Source: Polynucleobacter sp. SHI8 (GTDB lineage: Bacteria > Pseudomonadota > Gammaproteobacteria > Burkholderiales > Burkholderiaceae). Taken from it: a stretch of 64,000 bases of DNA. The notes below the pieces were generated by a model that was not told where the DNA came from, ran no database searches, and saw only the letters and a list, made by a program, of their open reading frames with translations. The position numbers were made by a program, and so were the translations under genes. Numbering within the stretch: the stretch's first letter is position 1; each line of letters begins with the position of its first letter. Below are positions 1 to 6,704 of this stretch, one piece after another. The stretch is taken from the NCBI RefSeq assembly GCF_027944005.1, contig NZ_AP027204.1, positions 1,736,001-1,800,000 on the forward strand, given 5' to 3'.

Positions 1-1
1 G

Positions 2-571
2 TGGGATAAGCGTAATAACAAAATCATGACGCTCTCAGGTGGCATGAAACGCAGAGTCATGATTGCTAAAGCCCTCTCGCATGAACCCAAGATTCTATTT
101 CTTGATGAACCCACAGCAGGGGTTGATGTCAGTCTCAGAAAAGATATGTGGAACCTAGTCAAAATTCTCAAAAACAATGGTACTACGGTGATTCTCACAA
201 CCCACTACATTGAAGAGGCTGAGGAGATGGCAGATCGTATTGGCATCATTCGTAGCGGTGAGCTCATTATGGTCGACGACAAATTAGCCTTAATGAAAAA
301 ATTAGGTAAAAAAGAATTAACGCTGCAGCTGCAACATCCACTGGAGAGTCTCCCTCAAGAATTGGATGTGCCTGGCTTAGTTCTTTCAGACGACAAATGC
401 GAGCTCACCTATCACTTCGATGCAAAAGATGGGGATATTGATATTGCACAACTATTACAAAAAATATCTAACCAGGGCATTATCTTTAAAGACTTATATA
501 CCAAGCAAAGTTCTTTAGAAGACATATTTGTCAACCTAGTAAATGCAGAGGTAAGCACCAATGAAGCTTAA
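2..571 (+). CDS. ABC-2 type transporter ATP-binding protein (5' partial)
   Basis: This is the C-terminal part of an ABC ATPase; the frame is open to the window edge, so the Walker A region lies upstream. Visible are the signature LSGGMKRR, Walker B ILFLDEPTAGVD and the H-loop TTHY, followed by a regulatory C-terminal tail. LSGGMKRR and the short tail are typical of ATPases that drive ABC-2 exporters of the YadG/NodI/DrrA kind. The stop overlaps the permease start by 11 bp, so the two genes are translationally linked. The substrate cannot be read from the sequence. An internal ATG at 26 lies inside the conserved fold and is not the start. Confidence 0.93.
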   Translation, partial: WDKRNNKIMTLSGGMKRRVMIAKALSHEPKILFLDEPTAGVDVSLRKDMWNLVKILKNNGTTVILTTHYIEEAEEMADRIGIIRSGELIMVDDKLALMKKLGKKELTLQLQHPLESLPQELDVPGLVLSDDKCELTYHFDAKDGDIDIAQLLQKISNQGIIFKDLYTKQSSLEDIFVNLVNAEVSTNEA

Positions 572-1328
572 TTACTATGGTATCCGCGCCATTTATCAAT
601 TTGAAATGGCTAGAACGCGTCGCACTTTAATGCAAAGTGTGATTGCGCCTGTTATCTCTACATCTTTGTATTTTATTGTTTTTGGTTCAGCGATCGGCTC
701 TCGCATTACTGAAATGGAAGGCATTTCTTACGGCGCATTCATCGTACCGGGCCTCATTATGCTTTCGCTTCTGACACAAAGCATTTCAAATGCCTCTTTT
801 GGCATTTACTTTCCTAAATTTAGTGGGACTATTTATGAACTGCTTTCCGCTCCGATATCTCCATTAGAGATTGTGCTTGGCTATGTTGGTGCTGCAGCAA
901 GTAAATCGATTGTTCTGGGACTCATCATTCTATTGACTGCTACTTTTTTTGTACCGCTACAAATCGATCATCCGTTTTGGATGTTATTTTATTTAGTGGT
1001 CACTTCCATAACGTTTAGCATGATCGGTTTTATTATCGGTATATGGGCTGACGGGTTTGAAAAACTTCAAGTAGTGCCCTTACTCATCATCACACCCCTA
1101 ACTTTCTTAGGTGGTAGTTTTTATTCAATCTCTGTATTGCCCCCCTTCTGGCAAAAGATTGCTCTACTCAATCCAGTGGTTTATCTCGTTAGTGGCTTTC
1201 GTTGGAGTTTTTATGGCATCCAGGATGTTGAAATTTGGGTAAGTCTAGGAATGACGATGGCTTTCTTGGCAATATCTGTTGCAGTGGTTGTTTGGATTTT
1301 TAAAACTGGATATCGTCTGAAAAAGTAA
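561..1328 (+). CDS. ABC-2 type transporter permease
   Basis: This 255-residue integral membrane protein has about six hydrophobic segments and the ABC-2 pattern: a soluble N-terminus, a membrane core with a PGLIMLSLL stretch near residue 75, and a C-terminal helix ending in basic residues. It would form the inner-membrane channel for the ATPase encoded just upstream, which it overlaps by 11 bp. It resembles YadH/NodJ-type permeases, which export polysaccharide, lipid or drug substrates. The actual substrate is unknown. Confidence 0.9.
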   Translation: MKLNYYGIRAIYQFEMARTRRTLMQSVIAPVISTSLYFIVFGSAIGSRITEMEGISYGAFIVPGLIMLSLLTQSISNASFGIYFPKFSGTIYELLSAPISPLEIVLGYVGAAASKSIVLGLIILLTATFFVPLQIDHPFWMLFYLVVTSITFSMIGFIIGIWADGFEKLQVVPLLIITPLTFLGGSFYSISVLPPFWQKIALLNPVVYLVSGFRWSFYGIQDVEIWVSLGMTMAFLAISVAVVVWIFKTGYRLKK

Positions 1329-1408
1329 TGTCCGCCCCATTGGGGTGCTCTTGACGTAAAAACGTTGCTATTAAAGCTAAATCCCACTTTCTTACATAAT
1401 TTTGATAT

Positions 1409-1447
1409 CTATAGGTATCAAATAATTATTTAAATTGATACCTATAG
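1409..1447. repeat. Perfect 13-bp inverted repeat with 13-bp AT loop
   Basis: CTATAGGTATCAA (1409-1421) is exactly mirrored by TTGATACCTATAG (1435-1447) around 13 AT bases. It starts 80 bp after the exporter stop codon. It could fold as a hairpin at the end of the exporter transcript or be a protein-binding dyad. It lacks the U-run of an intrinsic terminator. Confidence 0.6.
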
Positions 1448-1582
1448 GCTATAAATGGTTGGCTCGTGGTGTCTGCAGGTGGTTCAACAAGCATGAGACT
1501 CTACAAACTGGCCTCTTATAGTTTAATGTAACGGAGGATATGGACTTGATAACAAATATTTAGTTGTTTTAATAATTTTTAC

Positions 1583-1609
1583 TCAAGTTATATTTATTTT
1601 GGTCGTTAT
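1583..1609 (+). promoter_or_regulatory. Candidate sigma-28 (FliA) promoter of flagellin
   Basis: TCAAGTTA, an 11-bp spacer and GTCGTTAT match the FliA consensus TAAAGTTT-N11-GCCGATAA at 6 of 8 and 5 of 8 positions with the exact spacing. It lies about 100 bp before the flagellin ATG, as expected for a class-3 flagellar gene. The hexamers are imperfect and the call rests on pattern alone. Confidence 0.45.
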
Positions 1610-1710
1610 GAAATTATTGGCATTATTTTATGCCCTTTATTTGTTATTCTAGAAACGAACTACTAAGGAAAAAATCTTAATATTTAAGTTCACTTCTGGA
1701 AAGTAGTTGC

Positions 1711-3183
1711 ATGACTTTGGTTATCAATACCAACATAACATCATCCTTGGCACAGAGCAATCTGTCTAAGGTGGGTGATGCTTTACAAACGACAATTCAG
1801 CGTTTGTCTTCAGGCCTGCGTGTCAATACTGCAGCTGATGATGCTTCTGGGTTCGCGATTGCAAACCGGATGGACGCACAAGTCCGAGGGATGGCTGTTG
1901 CAACACGCAATGCTAACGATGCAATTTCTTTTTCACAAACTTCAAGTGGAGCATTATCACAGATTTCAAATAACTTACAACGTATGAGAGAGCTTGCTGT
2001 TCAAGCCGCCAACGGCTCTAATTCCTCTTCAGATACTTCTTTACTAAACCAAGAGTTTTCTCAGTTACAGACGGAAGTTGCAAGGATACAGAGTAGTACG
2101 ACTTTTAATGGTTTAAGTGTCTTTAATTCAACGGACACCGTATTTCAGATTGGGGCAAACAATACTTCAAATGATACGGTCAATTTACAAGGAACTACTT
2201 TATCCAACACTATGTCTTTGGGAACGTTGACCCTTACTGATAGAAATAACAGTTCAGCTTTAACCGACCTTACGAATGCTCTAACTAACGCAAGTTCATT
2301 TGCAAGTGCCTCTATTACAACGGGATTAAATGATCAAATTAGTTATGTTGCTAATACGATGATTGACGCAATTAATAGTAGTCAAAAAATTTCATTTGCT
2401 GCTGAAAATGAATTGGTTTCCAACTTTGCCTCTGCGACATCTTCCGCTCAAGCAACAGGTATTACCCTCGCAAATTTTGTTAGCAAACTTCAATTAGCTT
2501 TTAGCGTGACAACAACAATAACTTATGGGCCTCAAGTTACTTTTCCTCAATTATTTGGGTCCTCAACTGCTATGACCAGCACGAACATCGCCCAAGTCGG
2601 GGCTTTTGGTACTGCAACTGGTGCAACTTTAGACAGTGTTCTAACTAACAGTAAAAATTATGTCTCCACTTATGCATATAACGGAACGGATGCAACTGCA
2701 ATTAATAACGCAATTACAACAGCCTATAACACTGCAAAAGCTGGAAACATGAAGGTCAGTAATTTTGCAAATCGCTTACAAACTGCTATTTCATTGCTTA
2801 CACAGTCCTCTACCACTTCCCAAGAATTTGGATTTCAAGCCGCCACCAAAGCTACAACAGTTACAGCTCTAGCTTCCGCACAAACTTCGTCTACGGGCCA
2901 AACAAATGCACAAAATGCAATCACCGCAATAGACAACGCTTTAACAGAAGTTAATACAGCAAGTGCAGTTCACGGTGCTTTACAAAATAGGTTCTCAGCG
3001 GTGATCAGTAACTTGTCAGCTTTTTCACAAAGTCAAACAGCCGCAAAAAGTCGTATTGTTGACGCTGACTTTGCTGCAGAAACTGCAAAATTATCCAAGA
3101 ATCAAATTTTGCAACAAGCTGGCACTGCGATGCTTGCCCAAGCAAACCAAATTCCTTCTACGGTTTTATCTTTACTTCAGTAA
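1711..3183 (+). CDS. fliC: Flagellin
   Basis: This 490-residue flagellar filament subunit has both conserved helical ends. The N-terminal D0/D1 part has INTN, LSSGLRVNTAADDASGFAIA and a conserved QRMRELAVQA segment near residue 88. The C-terminal D0/D1 part has SRIVDADFAAETAKLSKNQI and ends in SLLQ. The middle (about residues 150-410) is Thr/Ser/Ala-rich and variable, as in surface-exposed flagellin domains. A GGAAAG sequence precedes the ATG and a sigma-28-like promoter lies upstream. No other flagellar gene (fliD, fliS, flaG, motor or chaperone) is present within 60 kb, so this is either a detached flagellin locus or a remnant of a lost system. The reading frame is intact. Confidence 0.96.
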   Translation: MTLVINTNITSSLAQSNLSKVGDALQTTIQRLSSGLRVNTAADDASGFAIANRMDAQVRGMAVATRNANDAISFSQTSSGALSQISNNLQRMRELAVQAANGSNSSSDTSLLNQEFSQLQTEVARIQSSTTFNGLSVFNSTDTVFQIGANNTSNDTVNLQGTTLSNTMSLGTLTLTDRNNSSALTDLTNALTNASSFASASITTGLNDQISYVANTMIDAINSSQKISFAAENELVSNFASATSSAQATGITLANFVSKLQLAFSVTTTITYGPQVTFPQLFGSSTAMTSTNIAQVGAFGTATGATLDSVLTNSKNYVSTYAYNGTDATAINNAITTAYNTAKAGNMKVSNFANRLQTAISLLTQSSTTSQEFGFQAATKATTVTALASAQTSSTGQTNAQNAITAIDNALTEVNTASAVHGALQNRFSAVISNLSAFSQSQTAAKSRIVDADFAAETAKLSKNQILQQAGTAMLAQANQIPSTVLSLLQ

Positions 3184-3191
3184 TTTTAGTT

Positions 3192-3240
3192 GTATGACCT
3201 GAGACATACTTTACACCTCGTGCCGGATACATACTTTACA
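3192..3240 (+). repeat. Repeat copy A of the ACATACTTTAC element
   Basis: This 49-bp unit begins GTATGACC and contains ACATACTTTAC at 3204-3214 and again at 3229-3239, exactly 25 bp apart. It is closely similar to copies B (3823-3870) and C (3871-3919). It abuts GTTTTGGCC and a tRNA-Arg-like remnant, as does copy C. Iterated short motifs of this type resemble transposase or recombinase binding sites at element ends, but no matching transposase is present. Confidence 0.8.
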
Positions 3241-3244
3241 GTTT

Positions 3245-3297
3245 TGGCCTGCCCAGCACGATTTGAACGTGCGAACTTGGGCTTCTTAGGCCGTAGG
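3245..3297 (-). pseudogene. tRNA-Arg-like 3'-half remnant, copy A
   Basis: On the minus strand this reads as the 3' half of a tRNA: a degraded anticodon stem, variable loop, a T-arm of GCACG/TTCAAAT/CGTGC, then seven acceptor bases, discriminator G and CCA. No 5' half (acceptor or D-arm) precedes it. It is more diverged than copy C (3924-3973); its anticodon loop reads CTAAGAA. It is probably a recombination scar, not a functional tRNA. Confidence 0.6.
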
Positions 3298-3331
3298 ATA
3301 TTTAATTACCCATTAACAAAAAGGCTATCAT

Positions 3332-3360
3332 TTGCTCAATTTAATCTTTGAGCGCATAAT
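3332..3360 (+). promoter_or_regulatory. hicBA promoter with overlapping operator dyad
   Basis: TTGCTC (3332-3337) and CATAAT (3355-3360) are spaced by 17 bp, a plausible sigma-70 promoter 26 bp before hicB. A GCTCAA-N8-TTGAGC dyad (3334-3353) lies across the -35 and spacer, where an autoregulating antitoxin would bind. Confidence 0.5.
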
Positions 3361-3386
3361 AATTGCATTAAGACAAGGAGTATCTC

Positions 3387-3590
3387 ATGTTATTAACCGC
3401 TATATTAAGTCCAGCTGAAGAAGGGGGATATGTTGCCTTAAATCCTGAAACTGGTACAACTACTCAAGGTGAAACTATTGATGAGGCAATTGCAAATTTA
3501 AAAGAGGCGACCTCTCTTTATTTAGAGGAGTTTCCAATGACGTTCAATGTTCATCCATTAGTAACAACTTTTGACGTAGCTCATGCCTAA
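3387..3590 (+). CDS. hicB: HicB-family antitoxin
   Basis: This 67-residue protein has the partial RNase-H-like fold of HicB antitoxins: an early beta hairpin with EEGGYVALNPETG, then ETIDEAIANLKEATSLYLEE. This pattern is typical of the UPF0150/HicB family. It lacks a C-terminal DNA-binding domain, so it is the short type. AAGGAG sits 7 bp before the ATG. Its stop overlaps the hicA start by 8 bp, so toxin translation would follow from antitoxin translation (hicB-hicA order). The partner toxin carries an in-frame stop, so this antitoxin may now be redundant or may act on another HicA in the cell. Confidence 0.85.
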   Translation: MLLTAILSPAEEGGYVALNPETGTTTQGETIDEAIANLKEATSLYLEEFPMTFNVHPLVTTFDVAHA

Positions 3591-3804
3591 ATTTCCAGGT
3601 CTCTCTGGTAAAGACATCGTTCGCGCCTTAGAAAAATTAGGCTTTCAAGTAGCAAGATAATCTGGAAGCCATATTATGATGAAACGTGGTGGAAAAGGTT
3701 GTGTTGTTCCTAACCACAAAGAAGTCAAAGTTGGCACAGTCAACGGCTTACTGCGCCAAGCTGAAGTATCAGCAGAAGATTTTCAAAAGGCACTTTTAAA
3801 CTAG
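3583..3804 (+). pseudogene. hicA: HicA-family mRNA interferase toxin, nonsense-disrupted
   Basis: Read through, this frame encodes a full 73-codon HicA. The N-terminal MPKFPGLSGKDIVRALEKLG is followed by the SGSH segment holding the catalytic histidine, then VVPNHKEVKVGTVNGLLRQA. Codon 26 is TAA (3658-3660), where family members usually have a sense codon such as CAA in a VRQSGSH-like context. A single C-to-T change would explain it. The rest of the frame is intact, so inactivation is probably recent. A fragment restarting at the ATG-ATG after the histidine would lack the catalytic residue. A sequencing error is the other explanation. Confidence 0.85.
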
Positions 3805-3822
3805 GCAGTCATCGTGCTAGGT

Positions 3823-3870
3823 GTATGACCTAAGACATACTTTACGCTTCGTACCGGACACATACTTTAT
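3823..3870 (+). repeat. Repeat copy B of the ACATACTTTAC element
   Basis: This second copy starts GTATGACC. Its two ACATACTTTA cores lie at 3835 and 3860, again 25 bp apart. It is followed immediately by copy C, making a tandem pair. Unlike A and C it has no tRNA-like remnant after it. Confidence 0.8.
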
Positions 3871-3919
3871 GTATGACCTGAGACATACTTTACACTTTAT
3901 ACCGGACACATACTTTACA
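3871..3919 (+). repeat. Repeat copy C of the ACATACTTTAC element
   Basis: This third copy has cores at 3883-3893 and 3908-3918, 25 bp apart. It is followed by GTTTTGGCC and a tRNA-Arg-like remnant, in the same arrangement and orientation as copy A. A and C therefore flank the hicBA segment as direct repeats about 680 bp apart. Confidence 0.8.
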
Positions 3920-3923
3920 GTTT

Positions 3924-3973
3924 TGGCCTTCCCAGCACGATTCGAACGTGCGACCTATGGCTTAGAAGGCCGT
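3924..3973 (-). pseudogene. tRNA-Arg(UCU)-like 3'-half remnant, copy C
   Basis: On the minus strand an anticodon stem-loop with loop CTTCTAA (anticodon UCU at 3964-3966) is followed by a variable loop, a perfect T-stem GCACG/CGTGC with loop TTCGAAT, seven acceptor bases, G and CCA. A weak D-arm-like TAGAG lies before it, but no 5' acceptor strand matches. It cannot form a full cloverleaf and is best read as a duplicated tRNA 3' end left by site-specific integration. Confidence 0.65.
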
Positions 3974-4042
3974 TAAAAACTCTATAATCGTTTGAGCAGA
4001 TTAGTGAGTATGGTGAATCTAGGTACCATCAAACCAAATTTT

Positions 4043-4091
4043 GGGGGTGGGGGTACGGCGGGGTCGAGGTATTCCAAAACAACAAGGGGGG
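4043..4091 (+). other. Cluster of G runs
   Basis: Runs of five, five, four and six G residues start at 4043, 4049, 4060 and 4086 in otherwise AT-rich DNA. Four runs on one strand could in principle form a G-quadruplex with a long last loop. GGGGGTA-like repeats also occur beside integrase attachment sites in some proteobacterial islands; that link is recollection, not shown here. Confidence 0.45.
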
Positions 4092-4217
4092 TGGATATTC
4101 GATCTAGCTATTCAACCTTGAGATCAAGCATAAGAAAATAAGCACTTTTATTTTGGGTAGTTCTTTGGATAGTTTCGGATATAAATTTGCTTGCAATAAT
4201 TATTAAATTTAATAGAC

Positions 4218-4234
4218 TGGCGGAAGCTGTGAGA
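4218..4234 (-). repeat. 17-bp duplicate of tRNA-Ser 3' end (candidate attachment site)
   Basis: TGGCGGAAGCTGTGAGA here is identical to 6529-6545, the last 17 bases of the intact tRNA-Ser(UGA), in the same orientation. The two copies bracket the AbiE module. Part of the copy (CTGTGAGA, 4227-4234) also pairs with TCTCACAG (4260-4267) in a possible hairpin. Confidence 0.75.
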
Positions 4235-4607
4235 ACCAAATCAGTTTATTTTAAATAGCTCTCACAGGGCACATGATAAATTCATGATAAAAAATCAACT
4301 TTATGAACTTATAAGCCCACTGAATAGATCACTAAACAAGTCAGGGTATTTATCGACTGAAATACCTCTTGAGAATAGATTGCCTTAAGCTGACACGTTG
4401 TGTTTTATCAAGTTTATAGTAAGCCCCCAGATTCGCTACACCTCTAGTTTTTTGAACCTCCCTTCTATCTTCTTAACCATCGAAAAAGTAACGTTTTGTC
4501 ATCGCGCATCACGGCAAGCTTCGCCACCCCTACGAGGCAACCTTGATTTTATTAATAGTATTGGTATTCAAATGATCTATTAAATCATTGTTTTATATAG
4601 GCTTTAA

Positions 4608-4649
4608 ACTATAAAATAGTGTTGCATTTGTCCGATATTTGTATATAAT
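4608..4649 (+). promoter_or_regulatory. abiE promoter and upstream dyad
   Basis: TTGCAT (4622-4627), a 16-bp spacer and a consensus TATAAT (4644-4649) lie immediately before abiEi. The predicted transcript start falls only a few bases before the ATG at 4659, so the mRNA would be leaderless or nearly so. An ACTAT-AAA-ATAGT dyad (4608-4620) abuts the -35 and could be an operator, since AbiEi proteins are known autorepressors. Confidence 0.6.
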
Positions 4650-4658
4650 TTAAGGACT

Positions 4659-5339
4659 ATGAAAGCACTAATCAAGACAAAAATGCCTCTCAATATGCTA
4701 ATTGCTCGGCGCATTAGCCGTAGCCCAGCCAATAAGGTTTGGACGGCGAAAGATTTTCTCGACCTAGGCAACCGTAGCGCAGTAGATAAAACCCTCCAGC
4801 GCCTAACTAATAAGGGCGACTTACGTCGCATCAATCACGGCCTATACGATCGTCCACGAGTGAATCCATTAACCGGCAAAATATCTCAGCCCAACTATCA
4901 GAATGTGATCTGGGCTATTGCTAGACGCGATAGCGCGCGCATGCTCATTGATGGCATGACTGCCGCTAATGACTTAGGACTAACCAATGCGGTTCCGGGC
5001 AAGGTTATCGTACATACCGATGCACGCATCAAGCCCGTTCAAATTGGAAACCTCACCATTCAATTTAAGTTGGCGTCACCTAGTAAATTAATCTGGGCAG
5101 ATCGCCCTGCTATGCGTGTCGTTCAAGCACTTCACTGGCTCAAAGATGGGCTCAAGCAAAAAGATCCTTCCGCCCAAGCTGACATTAAAGCCGCTTTAAC
5201 AAGAATCCTTAACGACCCCAAGGCTGGGGCAAGTATTGCGCAAGACCTCAAAAAGGATCTATCGCACTTGCCAACCTGGATGCACTCTTTACTTAAGGGT
5301 CTTTCTAGTGATTTGCCCCAAATTTCACTCTATCATTAA
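4659..5339 (+). CDS. abiEi: AbiEi-type antitoxin (DUF6088 family), type IV toxin-antitoxin
   Basis: This 226-residue protein has an N-terminal winged-helix region (about residues 15-75: KVWTAKDFLDLG, a basic helix and LRRINHGLYDRPR). An alpha/beta domain follows with GMTAANDLGLTNAVPGKVIV, which is characteristic of AbiEi transcriptional regulators. In the family, AbiEi represses its own operon and neutralises AbiEii without direct contact (type IV). AbiEii starts 11 bp after the stop. The pair sits between an intact tRNA-Ser and a copy of its 3' end, suggesting it arrived as a small mobile unit. Confidence 0.88.
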   Translation: MKALIKTKMPLNMLIARRISRSPANKVWTAKDFLDLGNRSAVDKTLQRLTNKGDLRRINHGLYDRPRVNPLTGKISQPNYQNVIWAIARRDSARMLIDGMTAANDLGLTNAVPGKVIVHTDARIKPVQIGNLTIQFKLASPSKLIWADRPAMRVVQALHWLKDGLKQKDPSAQADIKAALTRILNDPKAGASIAQDLKKDLSHLPTWMHSLLKGLSSDLPQISLYH

Positions 5340-5350
5340 ACTGAGGTCAA

Positions 5351-6406
5351 ATGAATAACAATTTTCTCAAGGTTCTTAAAGCTAGCGAAAACGATAGGCG
5401 CAACCTCTTTTTAGAAACTTCCGTTCGTTTAGGCACACCATTACGCAATGTTGAAAAAGACTTTTGGGTTTGTTTTGTTTTGGATTTACTATTTAATGAC
5501 AAACTAGAAGTTGAGCCGCGCCTCTTATTTAAGGGTGGTACTTCACTGTCCAAAGCCTATGATCTAGTCTCGCGCTTTTCTGAAGATATTGATATCACTG
5601 TATATCGAGAAGATATCGGTCATTCAACGGATATTGCAACAATACAAAGCTGGGGTAGAAATAAGCGCAAGGAGTACTTGGATGCCGTTAAGGCGGCTTG
5701 TTCAGCTTATATCCTGGGCGATCTTAAAGATCGTCTTATTTTACAAATTCAGAATGAATTAAACAATGCAGGCATCTCGATCCCTGCACTTAAGGTTGTC
5801 ATTGATACCACCGATAAAGATCAACAGACTTTACTGGTTGAATATCCCTCACTTGAAGCTTCAGGCAAGGATGGCTATATCGAATCCAAGGTCAAGATTG
5901 AGGCTGGTGCCAAATCAGCGCTAGATCCTAGCAGACTCATCACAATCAATCCCTACGTTGCCCAAGAATTTATCGGTGGTGACTTGAATGTACCTAATGT
6001 AAATTGCATAGCGCCAGAGAGAACCTTTTGGGATAAGGCAGTCATCGCTCATGGTTTGCGAGCCTGGTTTGATGCACGAGGCAGCTTAAGAAATAATGGC
6101 AATCGTATTTCTCGCCATTACTATGACCTTCACATGCTTTTGAATAATGCGGCTGGTCAAAATGCAATCAAAAATACAAGTCTTGGTAAGGAATGCGCCC
6201 TGCATGCATCCATCTTCTTTTTTGATAAAGACTCACAACAAAATTCTGCAGTAGAAGGTAATTTCTTAATCTACCCTAGCGATGCAATGATTCCAGCTCT
6301 TCGTAGAGATTACGAACAAATGTCGACGATGATTTTTGGCGCAACCCCTACGTTTGACGAAATCCTAGAAACAATTCAATCTGCGTCAAAACAACTTCAG
6401 GGCTAA
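5351..6406 (+). CDS. abiEii: AbiEii/AbiGii nucleotidyltransferase-type toxin
   Basis: This 351-residue protein carries the AbiEii nucleotidyltransferase signature: KGGTSLSKAY (Gly62, Gly63, Ser65) and SEDIDI with Asp79 and Asp81 as metal ligands. Later come APERTFWDKAVIAHGLR and HYYDLHMLL, both typical of the family. Members cause reversible growth arrest by modifying tRNA 3' ends and can give abortive phage resistance. GAGGT precedes the ATG. The catalytic residues are intact, so the module looks functional, unlike the neighbouring hicA. Confidence 0.92.
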   Translation: MNNNFLKVLKASENDRRNLFLETSVRLGTPLRNVEKDFWVCFVLDLLFNDKLEVEPRLLFKGGTSLSKAYDLVSRFSEDIDITVYREDIGHSTDIATIQSWGRNKRKEYLDAVKAACSAYILGDLKDRLILQIQNELNNAGISIPALKVVIDTTDKDQQTLLVEYPSLEASGKDGYIESKVKIEAGAKSALDPSRLITINPYVAQEFIGGDLNVPNVNCIAPERTFWDKAVIAHGLRAWFDARGSLRNNGNRISRHYYDLHMLLNNAAGQNAIKNTSLGKECALHASIFFFDKDSQQNSAVEGNFLIYPSDAMIPALRRDYEQMSTMIFGATPTFDEILETIQSASKQLQG

Positions 6407-6528
6407 TCCTGAATTGTGGCTCTTCACCATAGAGTCTTGGCTTTGGGAAGTTGGTGTGGAGTAATGAATCGTATTTGATAAATGCCCATTCCCCGACTAA
6501 GGTAAAGAGCCTTTAAAACCCATTGACT

Positions 6529-6618
6529 TGGCGGAAGCTGTGAGATTCGAACTCACGGAGGGCGTTAACCCTCGACAGTTTTCAAGACTGTTGCATTCAA
6601 CCGCTCTGCCAAGCTTCC
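6529..6618 (-). tRNA. serT: tRNA-Ser(UGA)
   Basis: On the minus strand the 5' GGAAGCT pairs with the 3' AGCTTCC, followed by discriminator G and encoded CCA. The anticodon loop is CTTGAAA (anticodon UGA, reverse complement at 6582-6584). There is a long serine-type variable arm and the T-loop TTCGAAT. The gene is complete. Its last 17 bases are repeated at 4218-4234, marking it as the probable integration site of the AbiE segment. Confidence 0.97.
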
Positions 6619-6704
6619 TATATTGAAGGTAAAAACCAAACTTCAAGATTTTTACTCAAGAGGTAGATTATAGCTTTGAATTCAACTTTTAGCCAATTTT
6701 AGAG

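Larger units (their letters stand above)
1329..1710. other. Intergenic region between ABC exporter and flagellin
   Basis: This 382-bp AT-rich region has no convincing gene. It contains a perfect 13-bp inverted repeat (1409-1447) and a sigma-28-like promoter (1583-1609), annotated separately. A 7-codon ORF at 1540-1563 follows a GGAGG sequence but is too short to call. Confidence 0.7.
3805..4658. other. Gene-free accessory junction
   Basis: About 850 bp without a supportable gene lie between the hicBA remnant and the AbiE module. In order it holds repeat copies B and C, a tRNA-Arg-like remnant, a cluster of G runs (4043-4091), a 17-bp copy of the tRNA-Ser 3' end (4218-4234) that forms one arm of a small hairpin, and the abiE promoter. 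An open frame at 4398-4583 has no family features and I do not call it. Confidence 0.75.

Noticed and set aside
1540..1563. 7-codon ORF after GGAGG upstream of flagellin
   Set aside because: Too short to support, with no attenuator-like structure directly after it.
1619..1633. Sigma-54 promoter before flagellin
   Set aside because: The GG and GC elements are 11 bp apart instead of the required 10; the sigma-28-like site has better spacing.
3924..3990. A functional tRNA-Arg(UCU) on the minus strand
   Set aside because: No 5' acceptor strand complementary to the TGGGAAG 3' strand and no proper D-arm are present, so a cloverleaf cannot form.
4398..4583. 61-codon open frame in the accessory junction
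   Set aside because: No ribosome-binding site, no recognisable motif and unlikely composition.
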